Assembly: GCA_015680685.1 (NCBI GenBank) | Contig: MNCI01015910.1 | Coordinates: 706,939-770,938, forward strand | Length of the DNA stretch: 64,000 bases | Direction of reading: 5' to 3' | From: Gnetum montanum | Taxonomy: Eukaryota > Streptophyta > Gnetopsida > Gnetales > Gnetaceae | Shown here: positions 22,968 through 34,400 of the stretch, piece after piece | Position numbering within the stretch: position 1 is the first letter of the stretch | Layout of the letters: each line of letters starts with the position of its first letter | Translations under genes and position numbers: made by a program | The notes under the pieces: generated by a model | What the model saw: the letters and a program-made list of their open reading frames with translations, nothing else | What the model was told of the DNA's origin: nothing | The model's database searches: none

Positions 22968-24407
22968 TGTTGCAACCAAAAAAATCAATCACTAGAATAT
23001 CAAAAGATCTGGTGTAGCAACCTCAACCTAGAATCCACAAGGCCTTTGAAAAATCAGATTCAAGGTGCCTTGGATGGTTCATTAGATCACCTAGGGACTT
23101 ACAAAACGCAAAACAAGGGTTGAGAAAATAAAATGCAAAAAATTACAAACCTGGAAATTTTAAAGCAAATGTAGATTACACACAAAATTGAAACCTTGAA
23201 ACTTTATTGAACAAATAAAGAATAAGTTCAAGAGATGTGTACAAATATTGCTTGGGTAGCATAAAGGGAGTTCACTGGGGTAGGATTTCAGAGCCTATTG
23301 AAGCAAATTTGATCTACTCCATGATTCAGGTGCTCAGCCATTCCTGATGCTTTTGAACCTCTTCTATTGCAAACTTCAAAACTACAACTTTGGTCACTAT
23401 TGGGGGGTGAGAGAAGTTGGGAATATCACTACAAAAATGCTTCATGTTGGGATTTGAAAATCCCAAAAGTGCAACATTGAAACCAAAACCCACAAGTCTT
23501 AAGGAGGGGAAAAAATGGAGGAACAGAGCTATAAGGGTTTCACATTGGGAGGCTCTAGGAAGCTATGTTTTTACAAGTCTATAAGAGCTCTTGGAAGCCA
23601 AAAGTGCTATATTTCTGGAAATGATAAAGTGTGGAACCTAAAAAGGGTGTTGGGGTTTAGGCTTTATAGATTTTGGGCCATGATTTTTGCTACAAATTAG
23701 CTGGCAGATTAGCTACAAATTTTTTTCTTCTACAGGTGAGATGGGTGCCTAAATTTGGGGGGTTATCATATATAGTAAGTGCTAAACCTCCATGGTCATT
23801 CCATTTACTATAAATAGTAACAAGCATAGACCTTCTGCACTAGGCCTTCAATCTTCTACAATGAAGTGCATGGTCAACATTGAAGCCATTGGAGTGTCAA
23901 AATTTGATCTTTGCTAGTTTCACACTAGGGGCATGCAATTTCCATGAATGAAGTCTTCATGCTAGGGGACGTTTCCACATTGAGGGGGAATTCTCCATGT
24001 TGTGCATGCAATCTCCACGCTAGGGGAATGCAATTTCCACATTGAGGAGGAAGCTCTCATCCCTCCACATTAGAGGCAGGTGAGATTTACCTCATGTAAG
24101 TGTTTCTAGCATAGAAAAGTATATAGCCCCCATTAAACCCATCAAATTTCCATTTTTGGCATCCCAAAAGGCATTTTTGACCCCTCCCAAGCCCAAATAT
24201 AGACATTAGGAGGCCTTTGTTTTTACTTAGGAAATGAGGCTTTGCCCACTTATGAGGCATTTTTCAACCCCAAAAGTATGAAATATTGAGATTATCCACC
24301 AATGATTATAATCTTCATATTTACAATAAAGTTTTGCTTTGGCTTTCATGGGGTGAAAGCTATATGATGAGAAATGATTACAACATGCAACTTTTCATGG
24401 TGTTTCA
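22968..24407 (-). repeat. 3' LTR of element F (1440 bp)
   Basis: Minus strand TGAAACACC to GGTTGCAACA. Pairs with 42173-43600 along its full length. A TATAAAG motif is at 23668-23662. The open frame at 23515-23700 lies in the LTR and is not a gene. Confidence 0.88.
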
Positions 24408-24423
24408 ATGGCCCCTCTTTGTT
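24408..24423 (-). other. Polypurine tract of element F
   Basis: Minus strand AACAAAGAGGGGCCAT directly before TGAAACACC. Same layout as element H at 1241-1256. Confidence 0.75.
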
Positions 24424-25339
24424 GGTATCTGGAGGATTAACCCGAGAGGCATCAAAATAGAATACAAAACATCACTGTAGGTTCATCACTGAAATTTTCT
24501 CCTTGCACTTCATCCAATTATGTCCAATCATGCTAAAGAGTGCTTGTGATGATGGGATAAGGCTATGATGAGGAAATGATAATGAGGTCATAAGAAAATG
24601 GTTATAATGGCTAACAATGTATTCCAAATATTAACATCATGGCTATATTGTGGTACTGATGTGTTTTGAAGTTTTGGTCACACAACAAATACATTTGAGG
24701 ACCCAATCACTTTGCTCCAAGCTTTCTTTGGCCATTATGCTTTGAGGCTTCATTGGCCATTTGACCTCTTGGAAATTTGATTTCCCTTGTTATTGGTATT
24801 TTTTTGTGGGGTGAAACCTTCATTGCGTTTCATTGCCAGAGTTGATTTGACATGGTTTTCCCATTCAATGAGTTGCATTATACTCATGGACTTGGTCTCC
24901 TAATGAATGAGATGTATTAGGCTCAATGGACTTCATGGTTTTCTCACTAAATGAGCTATGTTACATTCAAGTGGAATTGAGGATGGAGCATGATGAAAAG
25001 ACATCATATGACTATAGTACATGAGTGGCAAACATAGGTCAACCTTGTTTTCACAAGGTATGGAAGGTTATAATCAGGCTATGGGGTTGGGCTCAAGGAT
25101 TAGTGCTAGAGGGAGGGCAATCATACAAGAAATCTTGACATAATAGGATAAACTCACCAAATCTTGGACATTAAGGTTGCATGGTGACTTGTTATCATAA
25201 TGAGTTACACCCTTGCAATGCCTTCAAGCTTCATCTTACAAACACAACTTCAAGAGGATGAGAAAACCAAGCAAAAAGAGCATGTTATAATATTACAATG
25301 CATACAAGCCATGTAGAGAATAAAACAAAGTCATCCAAG
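24424..25339 (-). other. 3' untranslated region of element F
   Basis: About 0.9 kb between the minisatellite and the PPT; no coding signal found on either strand. Confidence 0.5.
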
Positions 25340-25605
25340 TTACCAATGTTGTTAGTTTAGGGCCATGGTAGGCCATGGTACCAGTTTAAGGCCTTAGTAG
25401 GTTGTGGTGCCAGTTTAAGGTTGTAGTGGATCATGATGCTAGTTTAAGGCCTTAGTAAGCCATATTTGCACTAATAATAGGCCCTGGTAGGCCATGGTGT
25501 TGGTTTAAGGCTTTGATAGGCCATTACATTACTAGTTTTAGGCCCTAGTAGCCCATGTTACTAGTTTAAGACCTCGGTAGGCTATGGTAAAGCAGGCTCA
25601 CTTGT
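25340..25605 (-). repeat. Minisatellite in F, main block (about 6-7 units of 35-45 bp)
   Basis: Plus strand repeats variants of CCAGTTTAAGGCCTTAGTAG then GCCATGGTG. The same core occurs at 27745-27815 and 37075-37245 and, as its complement, in H at 1-252. Confidence 0.8.
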
Positions 25606-25639
25606 TAATGGTCGTCAGCTATATGTACTATGGCTTGAG

Positions 25640-26370
25640 AAAGGAATGACTGCACAAATTTGCCAACTCATTTCCATCCATGTTGACAATCCTGAATGCT
25701 CCCTTATCATAGGCTATGGTGACAAGAAGGGCCCTTCCTAGTTGGCTAAGAGTTTATCTGCATGCTCGTAGACAGCTTTGAGGACCATGTCTTCTTTTGT
25801 GATTTTACACTTGATCAAGTTATGGTGGTGTTGTTGCTTCTACCTCTCTTGATAATGCTCGACATGAGTAAGCACTTGCATATGTTGCTCCTCCACTAAG
25901 TCCAAATCCATTGTCTGCAACTCCTTACTTTGTTCATCATTGATGAAGTTGGTCAAGGCCATCTAAAGTGATGGTACATGTAATTCAAGAGGTACAATAG
26001 CTTCAAAACCATAAATCAAGCTATAAGGTTTTACACAATTGTCATACAATAAGTTGTATGAAAAGTCCAAAGTGCATAAACAAGCCACTCATCTCATTTT
26101 CACTTGCTATTATTGAGCATTTTCTTGAGCAAGTTGATGATGGCCTTGTTGCTTGCTTCTACTTGTCCATTTCCTTGAGGGTAATAAGGTGACAAAAAGA
26201 AATCCTTAATGCCTAGGTCATGATAGAAATATTTTGTTCCTTGGCTACTAAATTATGGTCCATTATTTGTAACTATAGTCATAGGTATGCCAAAACATGC
26301 TACAATGTTATCTAGGATGAATTTAAAAACTTGTTCAAATGTAGTCTTCCTTACAAGAATAACTTCAACC
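25640..26370 (-). pseudogene. Integrase, C-terminal two thirds (element F)
   Basis: Integrase joins the cDNA to the chromosome. The minus strand shows FGIPMTIVTNNGP, where the second catalytic Asp of T-D-N-G is Asn, then SPYYPQGNGQVEASNKAI with the catalytic Glu. The HHCC zinc finger and the first Asp are absent: the sequence passes from the end of RT (LKELQGL then GELQFVHRF) straight to the middle of integrase. That loses RNase H and the integrase N-terminus, several hundred residues. A few stops follow. No chromodomain is seen before the frame fades near 25640. Confidence 0.75.
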
Positions 26371-26389
26371 CTAAACCTATGAACAAACT

Positions 26390-27080
26390 ATAATTCACCT
26401 TATAATCCTTGAAGCTCCTTAAGGTTGGTAGGCAACGCTAATTTGGATATGACCCTAACTTTATTAGGATCGACATGTATCCTTGCTTTAGATACTACAA
26501 AGCTAAGTATCTTACCAGTCTTGACACCAAAATTGCACTTCTTGGAATTAAGCCTAAGCTTGTACTTGAGGCATCATTTAAGCACAAAATATGGGTCATT
26601 AGCATGGTTACTAGCCACTTTGGACATAACAGCTATATTGTCCATGTAATCATTGAGCAAACCTAGCATGTAATTGCTAAAGATGTAGGTCATGGATTGT
26701 TGATAAGTTGCTCCTGCGTTCTTAAGGCTAAAGGGTATCATGGTATAGCAAACGATACCCCAATGGATGATGAAGGTCATGATAAGTTAGTCCTCTATGT
26801 TGATCCTAATTTGGTTGTATCCCAAAAACCCATCCATAAAGGACAATAAGGCATGTTCGGTTGTGGTATTGATAAGTTGATCAATACTAGGCAGAGGGAA
26901 ATTATCCTTGATAGTTTCTTTATATAAGTCTCAAAAATTAATGCAAATATGGATACTTCCATTTTTCTTAGGGATGACCACTATGTTGGACACCCATTTT
27001 GTGTAGTCAACAACCTTAATGAAACCATCTTGGTAGAGCTTTAAGATCTCATCACGAATTGCCAAGGCCAAATTAGGTCT
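26390..27080 (-). pseudogene. Reverse transcriptase domain (element F, Ty3/gypsy type)
   Basis: RT copies element RNA to DNA. Minus-strand motifs in order: EILKLYQDGFI, WVSNIVVIPKKNGS, NFPLPSIDQLI, LLSFMDGFLGYNQI, MIPFSLKNAGATYQQSM, the active-site box DYMDNI (usually Y-V-D-D), and KCNFGV near the end. The second Asp of the YxDD box is Asn, and at least three stops interrupt the frame, so it is inactive. 26574-26780 is the longest open piece. A spacer-like stretch without clear motifs lies upstream at 27080-27480. Confidence 0.85.
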
Positions 27081-27479
27081 AATCTTGCGTACTTTCTACT
27101 TAACTAGTCTAATGCTAGGATCTAGTATGATATTTTGTTGGACTAAACATTGGTCTAGGCCTCACATATCCTCATATGACTAGGAAAAGACTTAAATATT
27201 ACCTTGTAAGAGCTTGGTGATATCTTGGGCCTATTGCAGTTCCAATAAGGAACTTAGTTTTTCTTGTCACCACTGTGTGTTATGATAGGAACCTCAACTA
27301 GAGAGTCTTCAAGTATGTCGCATGCCTGTAAGTCAATGTTTTTTACTAGGTTTTCAGGCCATTCTAGAGGTTTCTCTATCGAGGCTATGTGGTAGACAAG
27401 ACTCTCAAGCTCGACATCCAGGCAATCAGGCTCAATACACTATTCAACATTACCGTGGGATCCATGTAGCCACAAAGCC

Positions 27480-28189
27480 AAACTAATCTATTCACAAGTA
27501 CTCATACTTTAATCCTACATGTCAACCAAAATCATATTAAGTAAAAATTACGTAAAAGTGAATAAACAATGCTAGAATGCTATAAAATTATACAAATACA
27601 TGCTATTCTAATGCAAATAAGGTTATCAAAGGCTATAAATATAGTAAAAATATGCAAACAAAGTGCAATAAGGACCAAATCAATGTCAAACAAGGGGAAG
27701 TATAAGAAATAATGCTACAAATGATTAACAAGGATCAAAATTTTTCCAGTTTAAGGCCATAGCAGGCCATGATGCCATTTTAAGGCCATAACGGGCCATG
27801 GTCACATGGTGCCAAACGATGGTCAAGGAAGGTCAGACCCCACTATTTGATACTAATCATAAGCTAAACAAAGGCAAATAAGGCTATAATAAGGAAAATA
27901 GAAAATATAGGGCTTTATAAAGGCCATACTAGGCCAAGAAGGTCAACAATGCAACATAAGATCAAAAACAAGTTGAAACATCCTGTAATAAGGTCAAATC
28001 AAGCAAAACAAGCTACATATAGTGAAACTTAACTAATATAGGTCAAAAAGGGTTGGTTTTTGCTAGTCTTAGGCATTAGCAAGCCATGTTTTAGGGTTAC
28101 AAGGCTATTATGTACATTTTGGCATCAATCAAGGTTGTTTCTGGGTTGTTTTGACCTAAAAATTAAGGGTTTTAAGACTTCCATGCTAG
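27480..28189 (-). other. F insert, edge next to pol: AT-rich DNA with minisatellite scraps
   Basis: Holds two or three copies of the F minisatellite (27745-27815, one more near 28050) and many GGCTAT/ATAGCC words, also abundant at 36750-37500. No gene. Confidence 0.45.
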
Positions 28190-31115
28190 ACACACCCCCC
28201 CCTTTAATTCCATGCTAGCTAGCATGGAAGGAATGACCTCCAACATGCAAACCAAGGAAAGTATGTTTTGGGGCATCCAAAGGTCCAAATTTCAGGTTCT
28301 AGGGCCTTCCTATGACAATGCAAGGTTAGATCTATCAAAATTGGGCACTCTAGAGGTTGACAAATGCTAAAAAGAAAGTTTTCAAAGTTCACCCCCCCCC
28401 CCCCCCCCCCCCCCCCNNNNNNNNNNNNCTCTCTATTTCCACACTGGCTATGGTGGAAGAGAGGGGGATCAGTGTGGAAGATCAAAATCCAAGTAAATAT
28501 AGGATCAAACAAGGTCAAACCAATAGCTAGAACCCATATCTGGGAGTTGTACATCCCCTATCTTCATTTTGAGGCCATTTGAGACAACTTCAAGTGTCAA
28601 AAAAAGTTGAAACTACTTCGTCCCCTTTTTTCATGCTGAGCATGGTGGCCCCAATGTGGAAGAATGGGGGTGCACTTTTTCTACGGTTTTGGGATGGTTT
28701 TGAAGCACATTTACCAATTTTCTAAGCATCCTAGGGCTATAGATCAAGATTTTCCAAGATTCTAGTTGCTTTTGGTCATGTTTAGAGGTCATTTAAGGGC
28801 ATCTAAGGTTTCACATCCCCCCCCCCCCCCCCCCCCCTATATCCACACTAGTTGAATTTCTCCAGCATGGAAGATTAGGGGGAATGAGTTTTGTAGGAAA
28901 AAATTAAGTCAAACAAGTACAATGTTATGGCTATGAGGTCCTAAGCTTCTTTGGCATAGATTTTTTTATCTCTAGGAATGTTGTCTTGTCATCAAAAGTG
29001 GAAAGGTAGCTTCACCCCCTATTTTCACACTATCTATTATTGAAGGGATATTCTTTAGCATGGATGGAATAAGAATCCCAGATCTAGGTCAATTTGGTTC
29101 ACAATTGACTATGCATGTCAATTCCCAATTTTACTGGGGTTAAGGGCTAGGGTTTTAGCTCAACATTTGGTAGTTTTGGGTATTCCTAAGTGATTTTTGG
29201 GCTTTCCCCTTTTTCCATGATAGGGAAGGGGTGCCTAGTGTGGATCCATCTAGGAAGATCAAGGGGAAGAGATTTTTGGCTATTTGGGATCAATTTTACA
29301 AGGTTTGAGGGCTCTAAAAGATGCAAACATGGTTCTAGGATGCATACAAGGTTGTCTAGTGTCTGTTTGAGGTGTCTAAGGGTCATTTTTTACTCATCCT
29401 ATAGTTCCCCCCTATTTCCATGCTTGCCAACATGGAAGAACTAGGGAACTCTATTTTTTGCTATTTTTTATGGCTTTTGTCCATGCATGTGGGTCTTTAG
29501 GGTTGCTAGTGTCGATTGCTGATGCCTAAGGTTAAAATCTGGTTATTTCAAGGGTTGTTAGATGGTTTCTAGGCTTCCCGTGTCCTTCCCCCACATCCCC
29601 CATCCCCCACCTCCATCCATGCTAGGGTTTGGATGCTCAACATGGATGGGGTCCCCCTTTGTATGGAGACTTCAAGGACAGCAAGTCCAAGTTGTTTTAG
29701 CTGACTTCTAAAAGTTTGGTGCTTTTGGAAGGGTTGGGCTGCTTCCAAAATTCAGTTTTCATGTAAATTTCAACAATTTTATCTTTCAAACTTTCATCCA
29801 TGATGGGGTTGGGATGCTCAACATGGATGAGGTCCTCCCCATCATGGAAGAACCCTAGGGAATTAATTTTTATTGATTTTTGGTAATTAAGGTTTTGGTG
29901 CTAATATAATGCAATTTAACATCATTTTCATGCATCTGGGACACCCCACTAACCTTCCTAGTGACATTCACCATGTTTCCATGTTGGCTAGTGTGGAAGA
30001 GGTCTCCCTTCATGTGGATGAACCAGGAATGTTATATCTAGGCTAGTTTGATAGGCCAATTGACCATGCATGTTAGCCTCCAGGGTTTCCAGTGTCAACA
30101 ATCAATACTTGGTATCAAAATCCAACAATTTAGAGGTTTCTATGTGCCTCATGCAATAAACCCTCCCTTCTTCCATGGTGGACATGATGGCCCACAATTT
30201 GGATGAGAGTAGGATGATAGGTTTATGCCATTTTTGAACAATTTTAAGGCATCCTAAACCTTCAGAGGGTTCTAGCAGGGTCTAGGGATCACTAAAGTAG
30301 GTTATTTGGCTATTTTATGTCATAAATAAGGTTTTCTTGCATACCCCTTGGAATTCCATGCTGGATCCATGCTAGGAAATGTGGAGGGAAGGTTCACCAG
30401 TGTGGAACAAGCTATGGGTGAATAATCAACTTGTCTAAAGATCAAACTAGGCTACTGAAGGTTGTGAGGGAGTGTTAGGCTTGAAAGTGGCTATTAGGTA
30501 GTCAATTTAGGTAATTTTTATCATCCCCCCATCCATACACACTTAGGCTAGGATGACCAATGTGGATGAGGCCTCTCCCAATGTGGAATTACCAAATCCC
30601 CAGGTTTTAAGCACTTTCAACTAGATTTGGTAAGGTTCTGGGGCTGCCAGGGATGATCAGAGGGGTTCTAGGTCATGTGGGCCCATTCTAAGAGTTAGCC
30701 TTGGGCTAGGTGGGTGTTGGAGGGTAATAATGGGTGTTACCCACAATCTTCCATGATAGGTAGTGTTTCCTCAGTGTGGAAACCCAAGTGTCCAATTTTG
30801 GTAAGGTCTAACCCCCTGTTGAAGCCCGGGGTTGAATGGGATAGGTTGTAGCTGCCAAAAATGATAAGAAAGTTGGGTCTTAAGGTTTCTAGGAGGTGGA
30901 AGGCATGTATCCATGCTAGGCATAGTATCCCCATTGTGAATTCATGGGGGTTAATGCATGAACAAGTTTCTATCTATTCAAGGGGTCAAAACCCCAATGT
31001 TGGTGTAGTTTCTAGGCTAAGAGTGATGGTGTATAGTGGGGTCCACTACCAAAAATTTAAAATTTTGAAACTGAAGTTATCTCCACTTAATCCCAGTGTG
31101 GAAAATACTTCTCCC
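28190..31115. repeat. Degenerate tandem array, about 16 units of ~193 bp, inside F
   Basis: Each unit starts with a C-run and TATTTCCA, then CATGCTAG or CACACTAG, then GTGGAAGA or CATGGAAG. Unit starts lie near 28190, 28390, 28620, 28816, 29013, 29207, 29405, 29585, 29795, 29960, 30165, 30350, 30525, 30740, 30898 and 31080 (mean spacing about 193). Units are strongly diverged. Two contain long poly-C runs: 28392-28416 (25 C, then the gap) and 28817-28837 (21 C). Open frames through this block are chance. Confidence 0.75.
28417..28428. other. Assembly gap (12 N)
   Basis: Twelve N directly after a 25-base poly-C run, which probably stopped the reads. True length unknown. Confidence 0.98.
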
Positions 31116-31401
31116 CCTCCCCCACTTACATGTTAGCGTAATTAGAGTTATGGTAAACTAAATTGGCAATAGGGATTTGGACGTGGGTGTTTAGGTTTAG
31201 ATTGGGTTTTTATGTTTGATTTTCACAAGTATCAACCACAATCCTCATTCTTGACAAATAGAGCATTGGTGGAGAGCTCTAGAAGAAATTTTTTTAGCCA
31301 ACAACATCCATCCTTAGTGTGGAGGCACCAAATCCTCCATTCAGCTAGCATAGAACCTCCATTCCATCTAGATTTCAAAGTTTCTCAATGTAGGTGTGAC
31401 C

Positions 31402-34400
31402 ATGGCACCCAAGCAACGTGGAGGAAAGAGCAAGAATCCTCAAATCTAGAAGGTAGATGATAATTCCATTAACTTATCTAGACTTCCTAGACCCATCTCC
31501 ATTCAGGCATCCTCTATGACCACCCCAAGGTAGGCCATTCTTGCCATTTTTCCTACTTTTTTGGCCATTTTTCTTATTTTTTCTAGCTAAGGTATGGTCA
31601 TTTTTGTCAAATCTACACTAGAGGGGATAGAACAAAATTCCAACAAAATCCTACCTTCTTATTTGGCCATTTTTATGTAGATCTAGGGTTATTTTGTCAT
31701 TTTAGTTTTGGTAAATTTTCTTTTTCACAATTAGGCTTGTTGTTTTCATGTTTTTTTCTAAAAATTAGGGATAGGATCATTTTTCTTAGATCTAGGCTTT
31801 AATGTTTGTCAAAATATAATTCCAAAAAGATCATACTCTCTTACTTTGATGTTTTTATAAATGGTTATAAGTTTTTTGGCTATTTTGGCTACTTTTCATG
31901 GCTATTTAAGTTAGGTTTTATGAATTTTGTGATTTTTGGTGCTTTTTTATGAAAAAAAAAAGCAAGCAATATTGTGTATTTTACTAAGAAAATTGCTTGC
32001 TATTTTTAACATCTAATGTTATATTTTTTTAGCTCTATATTTAAGGTTTCCAATGGTTGTGGTCTCACTCAATTTGGATTTAAAAAAATGAGGTTATGGT
32101 TGTTTTAGTGAGGTTGTGTGGTTAGATTTTTATGCCGTTTTTTAGAATTTCATGTAAATTCACAACTTTTTTCTAGGAAAAAGACATGGGTTTTGGCTAT
32201 TTTTTCATTTTGGTTCAATGGATCTTGGCTTCAGATTTATAATGGAGGTGGAATCACTCCTTTTTGGATTTGAAATGAATTTTTTACTAAACTCATGTAA
32301 AAGGGGTTTGTGCATTTTCAGGTTTTCATCCAACCTAATGATTTTTTTTTTCTAAAGAAATAGTAAGGGCTTTGAATTTTTTTTAAGTGTGGGTGCATAG
32401 GGTTGAGTTCAAGCTTTGAAATAGTGGTGAAATCACTTCATTTGAAGCTCAAACAAATTTTTTGTGAAACTTTTCCCAACCCTGCATGAAAGGGGGTTAA
32501 GGTTGATGACTACAATTTTGCTACTTTTGAGCTATGTTTTATGTAAAGATGGTTATGTGCTTCTAGTTGTAATGGCCATGGCTAAAAGGCTCATGATTTT
32601 AGAATTTATTTCACAATATTATCACTAAAATTAGAGCTAGGATGGATTTTTAATGAATTTTTGATCTAGGTTGTGTTAATAAGGCTAAATTATGGTTTTA
32701 ACACTTTACCCCTTTGGAGATTGATGTGGTTGACATACTTAGAGATTTCTATTGTCAACCTCCATGCCCTTGGGGAGGTCTAGAAAAATTTCTAATGTTC
32801 TAAATTTGGTTTTAAAGTTCATAAGAAATTTTCACTATTTTTGGTAACATTCATGCTATTGGCTATTTTCTAGATTCTAAATTTGGCTATGTGTCTATTG
32901 GTGTGTTATCTAGGCTATAATGCCTCGACTATGTTGTATAAGGCTATGAAAGGTTGTAATAATGTTGTTAGGAATTTCTTGAGCAAATTTGAATAAACAC
33001 CTTAGAGCTTTTTACAAGGGCTAATTTCATCCCTAACTAGGGTGTTTTCTACAAACTTGTTAAGATATTTTGATCGATCATGATATTTTTTGCTTTTCCA
33101 TATAGGGTCCTCTTGAAGCCCATACTCATCATTTTTGAGTTAGTAGGAATTTTATGCTATATCGTCCACTTTAAGGTAAACACCCCTTTGCCTGATATTA
33201 CCTTGGACAAGATCTCACTATAGTTTTGGCCAAGGACAAGGGAATTCCTTGCTTATATCCTACAATATTTCACTACGATGTTGTCGTCACACTTGCCTGT
33301 GGATGTGGTTGGGATCATAGTGGAGACACTAATGCCCCAAGCATCTAATCTCATCACCAGGTTCATTATTGATGATCCACCACCTCAAGCAGTAGGGGAA
33401 GCAATAGACATCATTAGCTCATGCTACCTCATAAATATCTAGACTATGCTAGAGTATAGTCAATATAATGCTGACAATACTCTAATGGTGGCACACAGAG
33501 TTCACACATTATTTCAGAACCTGCCCAACACTGTATATCATCTACAGGGGTAAGCATGGTTATTATAGTGTTTTTATGTTTTTTTCTTTATTGGCTAAAC
33601 TACCTTTCCTAACTTTGTCCATTTTATGACCTTCTTATAGGTATTGGTTCAATGATCAAGGCTTGATCACTAACGATCAAACCTTGGTGATGGCTTAAAT
33701 CACCTTAGATGTATTTACCAAGGGGCCCCAAATCAAGATTGTTGTGTATGAATAGTTAGGATGGGACTTTGATGGATATACTAAAAAATTTGGCCCTATC
33801 TACAAGAAGTGTGTGGCCAATAGGATGATACACAACTAGTGGGTGGGCTCCAAGAGCATCCACAATTAAACCTTTGTAGTTAGGACCTCTAATCAAGCCA
33901 CACTAAGCAAGAAGAAGAAAGGTAAACATAAGAGTTATAATGCCTAATGTTTTATGGTCACTAAGGTTTTAAGTGTTCTATCATTTTAACTAGTTATTAA
34001 ACATGCCTATGTTGATGCTAAGTGTTTGGTTGTTGCCTTGCAAGATCTTCCACCTCTACCAACATCACCTTATCAATTTCAAGATTTCATGAGGATATCC
34101 TCATACTAAAGTTTTGTGAGGTAATATCAGCATATGAGTGGCTGAGGAGATAGATGCCTAAATACATCCAAAAAAACATTGAGCATGCTAGTTTTCTTGA
34201 TGTATTTATGGCACATATCCCTTCCATCCCCACTATAGATATGTTGAACGTCATTGACTCCTTTGACAAAGCAGCCAATAATCTTAGCACCACCATTTGA
34301 GGTGTTCTAATTGTCATACCCATCAGTGAGGGTACCTTTTGGAACTTTTTTGGTATCCCCACTGACAGGGCAAAGGTTGCCACCAAAATAGTAAAGGAAT

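Noticed and set aside
28219-28582. Two open frames crossing the N gap with poly-Gly or poly-Pro
   Set aside because: They exist only because of the poly-C run and undefined bases.
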